Under the pieces are notes generated by a model. That model did no database searches. It saw only the letters and a program-made list of their open reading frames with translations, and had not been told where the DNA came from. Made by a program: the position numbers and the translations under genes. Positions 6,789-13,372 of a stretch of 14,257 nt of DNA are shown piece after piece (the first letter of the stretch is position 1; each line of letters opens with the position of its first letter). The DNA comes from an uncultured Clostridia bacterium. Lineage in GTDB: Bacteria; Bacillota; Clostridia; Christensenellales; Aristaeellaceae. Where the stretch lies: contig CAKTXH010000059.1 of NCBI GenBank assembly GCA_934630975.1, positions 1-14,257 of the forward strand, given 5' to 3'.

Positions 6789-7890
6789 ATCCTCCCAGCG
6801 CCCGCTGCGCCGCGTCGTCCATTTCAAGCTCGCAGAGCGCAATCGCCAAAATGCTTTCCATGACCACCACCGCGCGCGGCACGATGCACGGATCATGCCG
6901 CCCGGCAATCTCCAAAACCGTATTCTCGCGCCTGGCCACGTCAATCGTCCGCTGCGGCTGCGCGATGGACGGCGTGGGCTTGACCGCCGCGCGGAAGATC
7001 ACCGGCATGCCGTTGGTGATGCCGCCCGTCACGCCGCCGTTGTGGTTGCTTTCGCAGACCACCGCGTCCCCGTCCATGCGCATCGCGTCGTTCGCCGCGC
7101 TGGCGCGCATGCCTGCCAGCGCCATACCGTCGCCAAACTCAACCGCCTTCACCGCCGGCACGGAGAACGCCAACTGACTGACCACGCTTTCCACCGAGCC
7201 GAAGAACGGCGACCCGACGCCTGCGCGCACGCCGACCGCCGCGCACTCGATCACGCCGCCCACGCTGTCTTTCTCCGCGCGCGCGGCGGCCACCGCCTCG
7301 CGCATCGCCGCCTCCTTCTCGGGGCAAAGCAGCGGAAAACGGCTCTCCGTCAGCTTGCAGAGCGTCCACGCGTCCACGTTTACCGGGTCGAACCGCTCGT
7401 CCGCCGCATCCGCAATGGCGGCGATGTGCGCGCCGATGGTCACGCCCTTTTCTTGCAGCAGCAGCCGCGCCACGCTGCCCGCGAACACCAGCGGCGCGGT
7501 CAGCCTGCCGGAAAAATGCCCGCCGCCGCGCGGGTCGTTCATGCCGTTATACTTGACGTAGCCCGCGTAATCCGCATGGCCGGGGCGCATGCTCGCCGCG
7601 ATGTTTTTGTAATCGCCCGAGCGCGTGTTCGTGTTCTCGATCACCGCGCAGAGCGGCGCGCCCGTCGCCCGCCCGTTCAGCACGCCGGAGAGGATGCGCA
7701 CCGCGTCGGCCTCTTTCCGCGCCGTTGCGGTCGGGTCGTTGCCCGGCGCGCGCCGCGCCATCTGCCGGGCGATATAATCCTCGTCGATTCGCGCGCCCGC
7801 GGGCAGGCCGTCGATCACCACGCCGATGGCCGGGCCGTGGGATTCGCCGAAAATCGTCAGCTTGAAGTGTTCGCCGAAGTTCGCCCTCAT
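6787..7890 (-). CDS. aroC: Chorismate synthase
   Basis: Makes chorismate from EPSP by an FMNH2-dependent 1,4-elimination, the last shikimate step. The 367 residues are a normal length. Diagnostic motifs are FGESHGPAIGVVIDGLP (14-30, with H18), SMRPGHADYAGYVKY (with H105), GGGHFSGRLTA (122-132, the variant in place of the common GGGRxSAR), SNHNGGVTGGITNG for flavin and substrate contacts, and GRHDPCIVPRAV near the C-terminus. The ATG overlaps the aroA stop as ATGA (7887-7890), so the two are translationally coupled. The TAA stop is formed at the junction with the inverted-repeat element that leads to pheA. Monofunctional; no flavin reductase domain is present. Confidence 0.97.
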   Translation of the reverse strand: MRANFGEHFKLTIFGESHGPAIGVVIDGLPAGARIDEDYIARQMARRAPGNDPTATARKEADAVRILSGVLNGRATGAPLCAVIENTNTRSGDYKNIAASMRPGHADYAGYVKYNGMNDPRGGGHFSGRLTAPLVFAGSVARLLLQEKGVTIGAHIAAIADAADERFDPVNVDAWTLCKLTESRFPLLCPEKEAAMREAVAAARAEKDSVGGVIECAAVGVRAGVGSPFFGSVESVVSQLAFSVPAVKAVEFGDGMALAGMRASAANDAMRMDGDAVVCESNHNGGVTGGITNGMPVIFRAAVKPTPSIAQPQRTIDVARRENTVLEIAGRHDPCIVPRAVVVMESILAIALCELEMDDAAQRALGG

Positions 7891-9173
7891 CGCGCCAGAC
7901 CTCCCAAATGTTCAAATTCCTGCCAGAACGCCGGGGCAGATTTCGCCGTCGCCTCCGCGTCCGTCACCGTCAGTTTGCCGTCGGCGACGGCGCTTGCGAT
8001 GGTCATCGCCATCACGATGCGGTGGTCGTTGCAGCCCTCGACAGTCGCCGCATGCAGCGGCTTTCCGCCGCGGATGATCAGCCCGTCCGGCAGTTCGGTC
8101 ACATCCGCGCCCGCCGCCGTCAGCGCCGCCGCCATCGCGCTGAGCCGATCGCTCTCCTTGATGCGCAGGCGCGCCGCGCCGGTGATGCGGCTTTCGCCCT
8201 CCGCCGCCGCCATCGCCACCGCCAGAATCGGCACAAGGTCGGGCACCTGCGCGCAATCCACGTGCAGGCCGTGCAGCCGCGACGCGCGGGAGACGAGCGC
8301 ATCCCCTTCCCAGCGGATATCCGCGCCCATGTCGCGCAGAATCTCGACGATGGCGCGGTCGCCCTGCGCGCTGCGCGGTTCAAGCCCCGTCAGGCGGATT
8401 TCTCCGCGCCCGATTGCGCCCGCCGTCAGATAAAACGCCGCGTGGCTCCAATCGCCCTCGATATGCAGGCAGTCGGGCGAAACGATCTTCTGCCCGCCGG
8501 GGATGAGCAGCGTCTGCCCGCCGTCCCGCCATTCGCTGACCACGCCGAAATCGCTTTGCACCCGGCGCGTCAATTCCACATACGCTCGGGATTCCAGCGG
8601 CGTGGTAACGGCGATTTCGCTGTCGCCCGCCAGCCTCGGCAGGGCGAGCAGCAGCCCGGTGATAAACTGGCTGCTCACGTCGCCGGGCAGCTCGAACCGC
8701 CCGCTTTGCAGCGCGCCCTCCACCGTCAGCGCGTCGCCTTCCTGCTTCCAGGAAACGCCCAGCGGCTCAAACAGGTTTTGATAGACCGTCAGCGGCCTTT
8801 GCATCAGCCGCCCGTGGCCGACAAAGCGCACCGGCCCGCGCCCGTCGAGCGCCAGCGGGATGAAAAAGCGCAGCGTCGAGCCGGATTCGCCGCAATCCAG
8901 TTCGCGCAGCGGGCGCGTTTCGCCCTCGCCGCCCCAGATTTCCGCGCGGACGAAGCCCTCGGTTTCGCTTCCCGCAATCGCCGCGCCGCGCGTCAGCCCG
9001 AGCGCCTGCGCGCAGGCCAGCGTCGCGCTGATATCCCTGGAGAGCTGCAACGGCTCGAGCAGCGTTTTCCCCTGCGCCATCGCGGCCATCATCACCGCGC
9101 GATGCGACGCAGACTTGCTGGGCAGAACCCGAAGCTCCCCATGCAGGCATCCCGGCGTAACCGTTTTATTCAT
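7887..9173 (-). CDS. aroA: 3-phosphoshikimate 1-carboxyvinyltransferase (EPSP synthase)
   Basis: Transfers the enolpyruvyl group of PEP to shikimate-3-phosphate, the sixth shikimate step. The 428 residues match the family. Visible active-site elements are PSKSASHR (K20, S21, R25), GESGSTLRF (95-103, equivalent to the GNAGT loop), QRPL, DVSSQFITGLLLALP (165-179), PDLVPILAV (D312), RIKESDRL (337-344), NDHRIVMAM (382-390) and K411 in AKSAPAF. The loop glycine equivalent to E. coli G96 is kept and the SSQF motif resembles the glyphosate-sensitive class, but sensitivity is not predictable from this alone. The only usable ATG (in-frame TGA codons lie just upstream) has AAAGGA at 10 bases. It follows aroB after an 81-base gap containing a hairpin repeat and overlaps aroC by 4 bases. 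Confidence 0.97.
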   Translation of the reverse strand: MNKTVTPGCLHGELRVLPSKSASHRAVMMAAMAQGKTLLEPLQLSRDISATLACAQALGLTRGAAIAGSETEGFVRAEIWGGEGETRPLRELDCGESGSTLRFFIPLALDGRGPVRFVGHGRLMQRPLTVYQNLFEPLGVSWKQEGDALTVEGALQSGRFELPGDVSSQFITGLLLALPRLAGDSEIAVTTPLESRAYVELTRRVQSDFGVVSEWRDGGQTLLIPGGQKIVSPDCLHIEGDWSHAAFYLTAGAIGRGEIRLTGLEPRSAQGDRAIVEILRDMGADIRWEGDALVSRASRLHGLHVDCAQVPDLVPILAVAMAAAEGESRITGAARLRIKESDRLSAMAAALTAAGADVTELPDGLIIRGGKPLHAATVEGCNDHRIVMAMTIASAVADGKLTVTDAEATAKSAPAFWQEFEHLGGLAR

Positions 9174-9200
9174 CCATCATCATTCCTTTATTCGGGAGGT

Positions 9201-9244
9201 GCAGGAACCTCAGGTTCCTGCCGGAGTTTGAGACGGAGCCTCAA
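9201..9244. repeat. Double-hairpin intergenic repeat, copy 2
   Basis: Lies in the gap between aroB and aroA. Perfect 10-base arms GCAGGAACCT/AGGTTCCTGC surround a single C (9201-9221), followed by a second hairpin TTGAG/CTCAA (9228-9244). The layout and the leading GGTGCAGG match copy 1 at 3452-3504, but paired positions differ together (compensating changes). No T-run follows, so it is not a standard terminator. Aligned without gaps, most unpaired framework bases are the same in both copies. Confidence 0.7.
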
Positions 9245-9254
9245 CGTTTTCCCC

Positions 9255-10322
9255 TTACAGCATCTCGGCTAATTGATTGCTTTCAATCACCACGCCCGTG
9301 CATGCGCCGATCTCCGTCAGGATCACGCAGCGCACGCCGCTGCCCTCGGCCTTCTTATCCAGCGCCATCGTCGCGGCCAGCCGCTCCCGCGTCAGGCTCG
9401 CGTCGCGCTCAGTCGGCAGGTCGTAGGCTTTGAGCACCCGCTCGATGCGCGCGCCCGTCCCCGCCGGGGTCATGCCCAGCGTCTCGCCCCACTTTGCCGC
9501 GGCGACCATGCCGATGCAGACGGCCTCGCCGTGCAGCAGCACGCCGTAACCCATCGTGTTTTCCAGCGCGTGCGCCAGCGTGTGCCCGAAGTTGAGCTGC
9601 ATGCGGACGCCGTGGTCGTGCGGGTCTTCGTGCACATAGCGCGCTTTGATGGCGCAGCACCGCGCGACGATTTCATCCAGCTTGGGCATCAGCGCCGCGC
9701 GCGAACCGAGCCGCTCGATGGTTTCAAACAGCGCCCTGTCCGCGATGCAGCCGTACTTGATCACCTCGCCCAGCCCCGCGCCGACCTGCCGCGCGTCCAG
9801 CGTTTGCAGCGTGTCGCAGTCGATGAGCACCAGCTCCGGCTGATAGAACGCGCCGAGCAGGTTCTTGCCGCGCGGGTGGTTGACCGCCACCTTGCCGCCG
9901 ACGGAGGAATCCACCTGCGCCAGAAGGGTTGTCGGCGCCTGGATGAACCGCGCCCCGCGCAGATACGTGCAGGCCGCGTAACCCGTGATATCGCCGACCA
10001 CGCCGCCGCCCAGCGCAATCACAAAATCCTTGCGCGTGATATGCGCGTCAATCAGCGCGTCATAGATACGTTCAAGCTGCGCCATGCACTTGGTCGTTTC
10101 GCCCGCGGGCAGAACGAACGCATGCGTCTGCGCCCCGGCCTTTTCAAGCTGTTCTTTCAGCGTATCCAGATACAGCGGCGCAACGTTTTCATCCGTCACG
10201 ATCATCGCCCGATGGCCGCGGCACATTTCCAGCAGCCCCGCGGCGTTTTTCAGCAGTCCGTGGCCGATGTGGATGTCGTAGGTGCTCGCCTGTTCCGGCG
10301 CTTCGACTTTTACGATAGGCAT
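9255..10322 (-). CDS. aroB: 3-dehydroquinate synthase
   Basis: Cyclises DAHP to 3-dehydroquinate using NAD+ and a divalent metal, the second shikimate step. The 355 residues are typical. Motifs are the NAD-binding ALGGGVVGDITGYAA (103-117), PTTLLAQVDSSVGGKVAVN (130-148), NLLGAFYQP, GLGEVIKYG with metal ligand E186, NFGHTLAHALE with H247, and HGEAVCIGM with H264. The start codon has only a weak GAG-type ribosome site: the nearest purine-rich AAGGG lies about 17 bases away in the repeat element 10336-10483. Translation may therefore be modest unless that structure matters. It lies between tyrA (upstream) and aroA (downstream) in the aromatic operon. Confidence 0.97.
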   Translation of the reverse strand: MPIVKVEAPEQASTYDIHIGHGLLKNAAGLLEMCRGHRAMIVTDENVAPLYLDTLKEQLEKAGAQTHAFVLPAGETTKCMAQLERIYDALIDAHITRKDFVIALGGGVVGDITGYAACTYLRGARFIQAPTTLLAQVDSSVGGKVAVNHPRGKNLLGAFYQPELVLIDCDTLQTLDARQVGAGLGEVIKYGCIADRALFETIERLGSRAALMPKLDEIVARCCAIKARYVHEDPHDHGVRMQLNFGHTLAHALENTMGYGVLLHGEAVCIGMVAAAKWGETLGMTPAGTGARIERVLKAYDLPTERDASLTRERLAATMALDKKAEGSGVRCVILTEIGACTGVVIESNQLAEML

Positions 10323-10335
10323 AGTAATCTCGCTT

Positions 10336-10483
10336 TCACCCTTCCACCGCTCACGCGGTCCCCCTCCCCTTGAAAGGGGAGGTCTGGGGTTTTCTACACA
10401 CTTTGAGGATTTGGAACAAAGCCCCTCCTGAAACCTCCCCTTACTAAGGGGAGGGGGACCATCCGCAGATGGTGGAAGGGTGA
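10336..10483. repeat. MITE-like long inverted-repeat element between tyrA and aroB
   Basis: Arms at 10336-10383 and 10433-10483 face each other across about 49 bases. Each begins TCACCCTTCCACC, holds a variable hairpin (ACCGC/GCGGT on the left, ACCATC/GATGGT on the right), then a constant CCTCCCCTT/AAGGGGAGG hairpin. Pairing continues weakly inward (CTGGGGTTT against AAAGCCCC). There is no coding content. It ends three bases from the tyrA stop codon. The design is that of 6660-6788 with diverged sequence. Confidence 0.85.
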
Positions 10484-10485
10484 TT

Positions 10486-11364
10486 TCACTTAAACAGCGG
10501 CTTCTGGCTCGCGTCCAGCCCGCGCAGCGTGTCGAATTTCTTCTTGCGGTCGCTGGAAACCGTCAGCCGTTCGAGCAGCGCCGCGCGGTCGTCGCCGTGC
10601 AGCAGCGCGCTGTATTCCGACAGCCGCGCCACCAGCTCGTCCGTCAATCCCGCCAGCGTCTCCTTGTTCGCCCAAAACAGCTCGCACCAGAGCTTCGGAT
10701 CGAGCGCCGCCACGCGCGTCGCGCCGCGGAACGAGCCGCCCTCAAAGCCGTAGCTGTCAAACAGCAAATGCTGGTCGCAGAGCGCCAGCGCCATCACGTG
10801 CATCAACTGACTGGTGTAGGCGATGCGCTCGTCGTGCGCCGCCGGGTCGGAAAAGACCACGTCCGCGCAACCCATGAACGTGACCAGCTGCTCCATCAGA
10901 TGGATGCTCTCCTGCGGCACGCCCGCATCCGGCGTGAGGATGTAATGCGCCCCGCGGAACAGATCCGCCGTCGCATGCGCAAAGCCGCCGCGTTCGCGCC
11001 CCGCCATCGGGTGGCCGCCCAGATAGATGAACTGCCGATTCTGCACCTCGCCGACGGCCTCGAACAGCGGGCGCTTCACGCCGCAAACGTCCGTCAGCAG
11101 CGTGCCCGGCTTGATGCGCCCGGCCTGCGCGCGCACGAAATCCGCCGCCGCTTCCGGGTGCAGGCAGATGACGACGATATCCATCTCCTCGATGGGCGCG
11201 TCGTCGGCGTTCGGCCATGCCGCGCGGACGACGTTCCGCCCAAGCGCTTCGAGCCGCGTCGGCTCGTCGCCATCGACGGCGTAACGCTCCAGCTCAGGAT
11301 AGCCCTCCAGCGCCATCGCCATGCTGCCGCCGATCAGACCCAGACCGATAAACATGATTTTCAT
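10486..11364 (-). CDS. tyrA: Prephenate dehydrogenase
   Basis: Oxidatively decarboxylates prephenate to 4-hydroxyphenylpyruvate, committing carbon to tyrosine. 292 residues: an N-terminal Rossmann domain with FIGLGLIGGSMAMAL (5-19) and the acidic strand end YAVDGDE, then VICLHPE, TDVCGVKR (91-98), and GGHPMAGRERGGF (116-128) with catalytic H118. A helical dimerisation domain follows (DERIAYTSQLMHVMALAL). There is no C-terminal ACT domain, unlike the longer Bacillus enzyme, so Tyr feedback through an ACT domain is absent. Arogenate dehydrogenase is an alternative that sequence alone cannot exclude. AAAGG lies 9 bases before the ATG. It follows aroF by 18 bases. Confidence 0.94.
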   Translation of the reverse strand: MKIMFIGLGLIGGSMAMALEGYPELERYAVDGDEPTRLEALGRNVVRAAWPNADDAPIEEMDIVVICLHPEAAADFVRAQAGRIKPGTLLTDVCGVKRPLFEAVGEVQNRQFIYLGGHPMAGRERGGFAHATADLFRGAHYILTPDAGVPQESIHLMEQLVTFMGCADVVFSDPAAHDERIAYTSQLMHVMALALCDQHLLFDSYGFEGGSFRGATRVAALDPKLWCELFWANKETLAGLTDELVARLSEYSALLHGDDRAALLERLTVSSDRKKKFDTLRGLDASQKPLFK

Positions 11365-11382
11365 AACGTTCAGCCTTTCCGT

Positions 11383-12396
11383 TTACAGGGTGCGCTCCAC
11401 AATCGGCGCAAGCGCGCTGATCTTGCCGACCAGCTGCGCGTATTGATCCGGCGTGAGGCTCTGCGCGCCGTCGCAGAGCGCCTTGGGCGGGTTGTTGTGC
11501 ACCTCGATGATCAGCCCGTCCGCACCCGCCGCAATCGCCGCCAGCGACATGCGCTCGACCATCCAGTTCAGGCCGGTCGCGTGGGAGGGATCGACGATCA
11601 CCGGCAGATGGCTGAGCCGCTTGACCGCCTGCACCGCCGAGAGGTCGAGCGTGTTGCGGGTGTACGTCTCGAACGTGCGGATGCCGCGCTCGCAGAGGAT
11701 GACGTTCGGGTTGCCCGCCGCCATGATGTATTCCGCGCTCATCAGCCATTCGCTGATCGTCGCGGACAGGCCGCGCTTGAGCAGAATCGGCTTGCGGGTC
11801 TGCCCCAGCTCGGTCAGCAGGTCGAAGTTCTGCATGTTGCGCGCGCCGACCTGAATCACGTCCACGCGGCGGTCGAATTCCTCCACCAGCTTCGGGCTCA
11901 TGATTTCCGTGCAGATCGGCATGCCTGTCACCTCTCTGGCCTGTTCGAGCAGCGCAAGCCCTTCGAGCTTCAAGCCTTGAAACGCGTAGGGCGAGGTGCG
12001 CGGCTTATACGCGCCGCCGCGCAGGATGTTCGCGCCGCTGGCGCGCACCTTGAGCGCCGTGTCGGTAATCTGGTCGTAATTTTCCACCGAGCACGGGCCG
12101 GCGAACAGTGCCAGCTTGCGCCCGCCGACCTTCACGCCGCTGCAATCAATCACGCTGTCCGTCGGGTGGAATTTGCGGTTCGCCTTTTTGAACGGCTCGG
12201 AAACCGGCATCACGCGCTCGACGCCCGGCTGAATCAAAAAGTCATGCGGATCGAGCTTGGCCACGTCGCCCAGCACGCCCAGCACCGTGCAATCCACGCC
12301 CGCGTTGCGCTGCACCTGCATCCCCTGACGTCTCAAATCCTGGCAAAGGCTGCCGATCTGCTCCTCGGTGGCCTGCGGTTTCATGATGATAATCAT
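11383..12396 (-). CDS. aroF: 3-deoxy-7-phosphoheptulonate (DAHP) synthase, type I-beta
   Basis: Condenses PEP and erythrose-4-phosphate, the entry step of the shikimate pathway. The 337 residues fit the type I-beta form with an N-terminal ferredoxin-like regulatory domain (about 1-70, MIIIMKPQATEEQIGSLCQ), as in Thermotoga, which mediates aromatic feedback. The TIM-barrel core shows LFAGPCSVE (C102 metal ligand), RGGAYKPRTSPYAFQG, VIQVGARNMQNF, ILLKRG, CERGIRTFE, VIVDPSHATG (H272), GLIIEVHNNP (E298) and D309. GAGGA lies about 8 bases before the ATG; a second in-frame ATG at codon 5 is less well placed. First structural gene of the operon, directly behind the leader-peptide attenuator. Confidence 0.97.
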   Translation of the reverse strand: MIIIMKPQATEEQIGSLCQDLRRQGMQVQRNAGVDCTVLGVLGDVAKLDPHDFLIQPGVERVMPVSEPFKKANRKFHPTDSVIDCSGVKVGGRKLALFAGPCSVENYDQITDTALKVRASGANILRGGAYKPRTSPYAFQGLKLEGLALLEQAREVTGMPICTEIMSPKLVEEFDRRVDVIQVGARNMQNFDLLTELGQTRKPILLKRGLSATISEWLMSAEYIMAAGNPNVILCERGIRTFETYTRNTLDLSAVQAVKRLSHLPVIVDPSHATGLNWMVERMSLAAIAAGADGLIIEVHNNPPKALCDGAQSLTPDQYAQLVGKISALAPIVERTL

Positions 12397-12424
12397 ACTG
12401 TTTTTCCTCGCTTTCTGTTCGGCG

Positions 12425-12450
12425 CGGCCTCAAGCCGCCGACGGAGGCCG
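12425..12450 (-). other. Hairpin between attenuator and aroF
   Basis: A 7-bp stem CGGCCTC/GAGGCCG lies just after the attenuator T-run and before the aroF ribosome site. No U-tract follows. It may protect the 5' end of read-through mRNA or be incidental in GC-rich DNA. Confidence 0.3.
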
Positions 12451-12459
12451 TTCGGATAG

Positions 12460-12491
12460 AAAAAGACCCCCGCCATGGTGTGGCAGGGGCC
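12460..12491 (-). terminator. Intrinsic terminator of the aro operon attenuator
   Basis: On the minus strand, GGCCCCTGCC pairs with GGCGGGGGTC (10 bp including two G-U pairs) around the 7-base loop ACACCAT. A T-rich tract TCTTTTTC follows. It lies between the leader peptide gene and aroF, so it can only serve as an attenuator of the operon. Its 5' arm is shared with the antiterminator hairpin 12486-12509. Confidence 0.88.
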
Positions 12492-12531
12492 TGAAAATGG
12501 TTTCACCCCGGCGAAGGGAAACACCCACGCC
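12486..12531 (-). promoter_or_regulatory. Antiterminator and alternative hairpins of the attenuator
   Basis: Three competing pairings are visible on the minus strand. Hairpin A (12531-12510) has GGCG/CGCC and GGG/CCC. Antiterminator B (12509-12486) has GGGG/CCCC plus TGAAA/TTTCA around the loop CCAT, and it uses the C-run needed by the terminator. Alternative A' pairs GTTTC (12522-12518) with GAAAC (12504-12500), plus CC with GG, and would break both A and B. A ribosome resting at the leader stop (12535-12537) would cover the 5' arm of A, favouring A' and termination. A ribosome stalled earlier leaves A and B free and permits read-through. The logic is inference from base pairing. Confidence 0.65.
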
Positions 12532-12534
12532 TTC

Positions 12535-12609
12535 TCATGCGCGCACGACAGCAAGACTATGACCCAAGCTGGTATAGCCGCTAAATCGCACGAAAGAGAA
12601 GCTCGTCAT
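12535..12609 (-). CDS. Phe/Tyr-rich leader peptide of the aro operon attenuator
   Basis: A 24-codon open frame starts at ATG 12609-12607 and ends at TGA 12537-12535. A strong GGAGGA ribosome site lies 8 bases before the start and the predicted transcription start about 22 bases before it. The first twelve residues, MTSFSFVRFSGY, contain three Phe and one Tyr, the end products made by the operon (aroF, tyrA, pheA); there is no Trp. The peptide itself probably has no function: its translation senses charged tRNA-Phe and tRNA-Tyr. Codons 10-20 can also fold on themselves (AGC/GCT, GGCTAT/ATAGTC, ACC/GGT; 12582-12550). The stop lies 3 bases before hairpin A. I do not recognise a named homologue. 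Confidence 0.8.
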   Translation of the reverse strand: MTSFSFVRFSGYTSLGHSLAVVRA

Positions 12610-12638
12610 GGTCAGTTTCCTCCGATAAGTTTGATGTG

Positions 12639-12667
12639 AGTATACCATAACATCGGATGCTTTGCAA
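12639..12667 (-). promoter_or_regulatory. Promoter of the aromatic amino acid operon
   Basis: On the minus strand, -35 TTGCAA (12667-12662, 4/6 consensus) and -10 TATACT (12644-12639, 5/6) are 17 bases apart, with a TGG extended -10 directly before the -10 box. Start expected near 12632. It lies after ktrA and drives the leader peptide and the aro operon. Confidence 0.75.
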
Positions 12668-12717
12668 GAACCTTGCGCGGATTTCATGGATAAAATGTCA
12701 AAATGGAGCTGATTTCA

Positions 12718-13368
12718 TCAAATTTTGCGCAGCAGCTTCTTCGCGTCCTCGCGGGCGGCCATCGCCAGCAGGTGCTCCCGCCCGGTGAACACATAATCGC
12801 CGCCCGGCAGGGGCTTAAGCGCGCCGCTTTCCTTCACGCCCAGGATGTTGATGTGGTATTTGTTGCGCACATCGACCTCGCGGATGCTGTGGCCGACCCA
12901 GTTCTCCAGCGGCGCGATTTCATAGATGGAGTATTCGTCCGTCAGCTCGATGTAGTCAAACACGTTCTGCGCGCTCAGGCGGGTGGCCAGCCGTTCGGCG
13001 CTGTCGCGCTCGGGATAGACCACCTCGTCCGCGCCGTTGCGCAGCAGCAGCTTGGCGTGAACATCCCGCGCGGCCTTGGCGACCACGCGCGCCGCGCCCA
13101 TCTCCTTGAGCGTGGAGGTGATCAGCAGGCTGCTGGCGAAATCCGACCCGATGCAGACAAAGCAGATATCGAAATTCTTCACGCCGAGCGCGCGCAGCGC
13201 GTTCTCGTCGGTGCAATCGGCAATCTGCGCGCTGGTCACTTCGTCGGCCAGCGCCGTGACGGCCGCCTCGTCCCGATCGACGATCATCACCTCGTTTTTG
13301 AGGCTCATAAATTTGCGGCACAGGTGGCGGCCAAAGCGCCCCAAGCCGATGATAAGAATGGATTTCAT
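12718..13368 (-). CDS. ktrA: Ktr potassium transporter regulatory subunit (RCK domains)
   Basis: Cytoplasmic gating ring subunit that binds nucleotide and controls the KtrB channel-like transporter. The 216 residues match KtrA/KtrC (~220) rather than the double-length TrkA. The RCK_N domain (about 1-125) has IIGLGRFGRHL (G8-x-G10-x-x-G13), the acidic residue D31 ending strand 2 (VMIVDRD), and DCTDE at 51-55. The RCK_C domain (about 135-216) is the one that in Firmicutes relatives binds cyclic di-AMP (family knowledge, not visible here). The ATG is four bases after the ktrB stop, with a G-rich ribosome site inside the ktrB end, so the two are coupled. The following 321-base gap holds the aro promoter, leader peptide and attenuator. 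Confidence 0.93.
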   Translation of the reverse strand: MKSILIIGLGRFGRHLCRKFMSLKNEVMIVDRDEAAVTALADEVTSAQIADCTDENALRALGVKNFDICFVCIGSDFASSLLITSTLKEMGAARVVAKAARDVHAKLLLRNGADEVVYPERDSAERLATRLSAQNVFDYIELTDEYSIYEIAPLENWVGHSIREVDVRNKYHINILGVKESGALKPLPGGDYVFTGREHLLAMAAREDAKKLLRKI

Positions 13369-13372
13369 GTTT

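Noticed and set aside
12460..12632. T-box riboswitch upstream of aroF
   Set aside because: The conserved T-box sequence (GGUGGNACCGCG) and stem I landmarks are absent, the leader is short, and a translated frame with a strong ribosome site explains the region better. TPP, FMN and SAM riboswitch signatures were also not seen.
12696..12701. Exact TTGACA as an alternative -35 box for the aro operon
   Set aside because: The hexamer 17 bases downstream (GCGCAA) is no -10 box; the TTGCAA/TATACT pair at 12667-12639 is correctly spaced.
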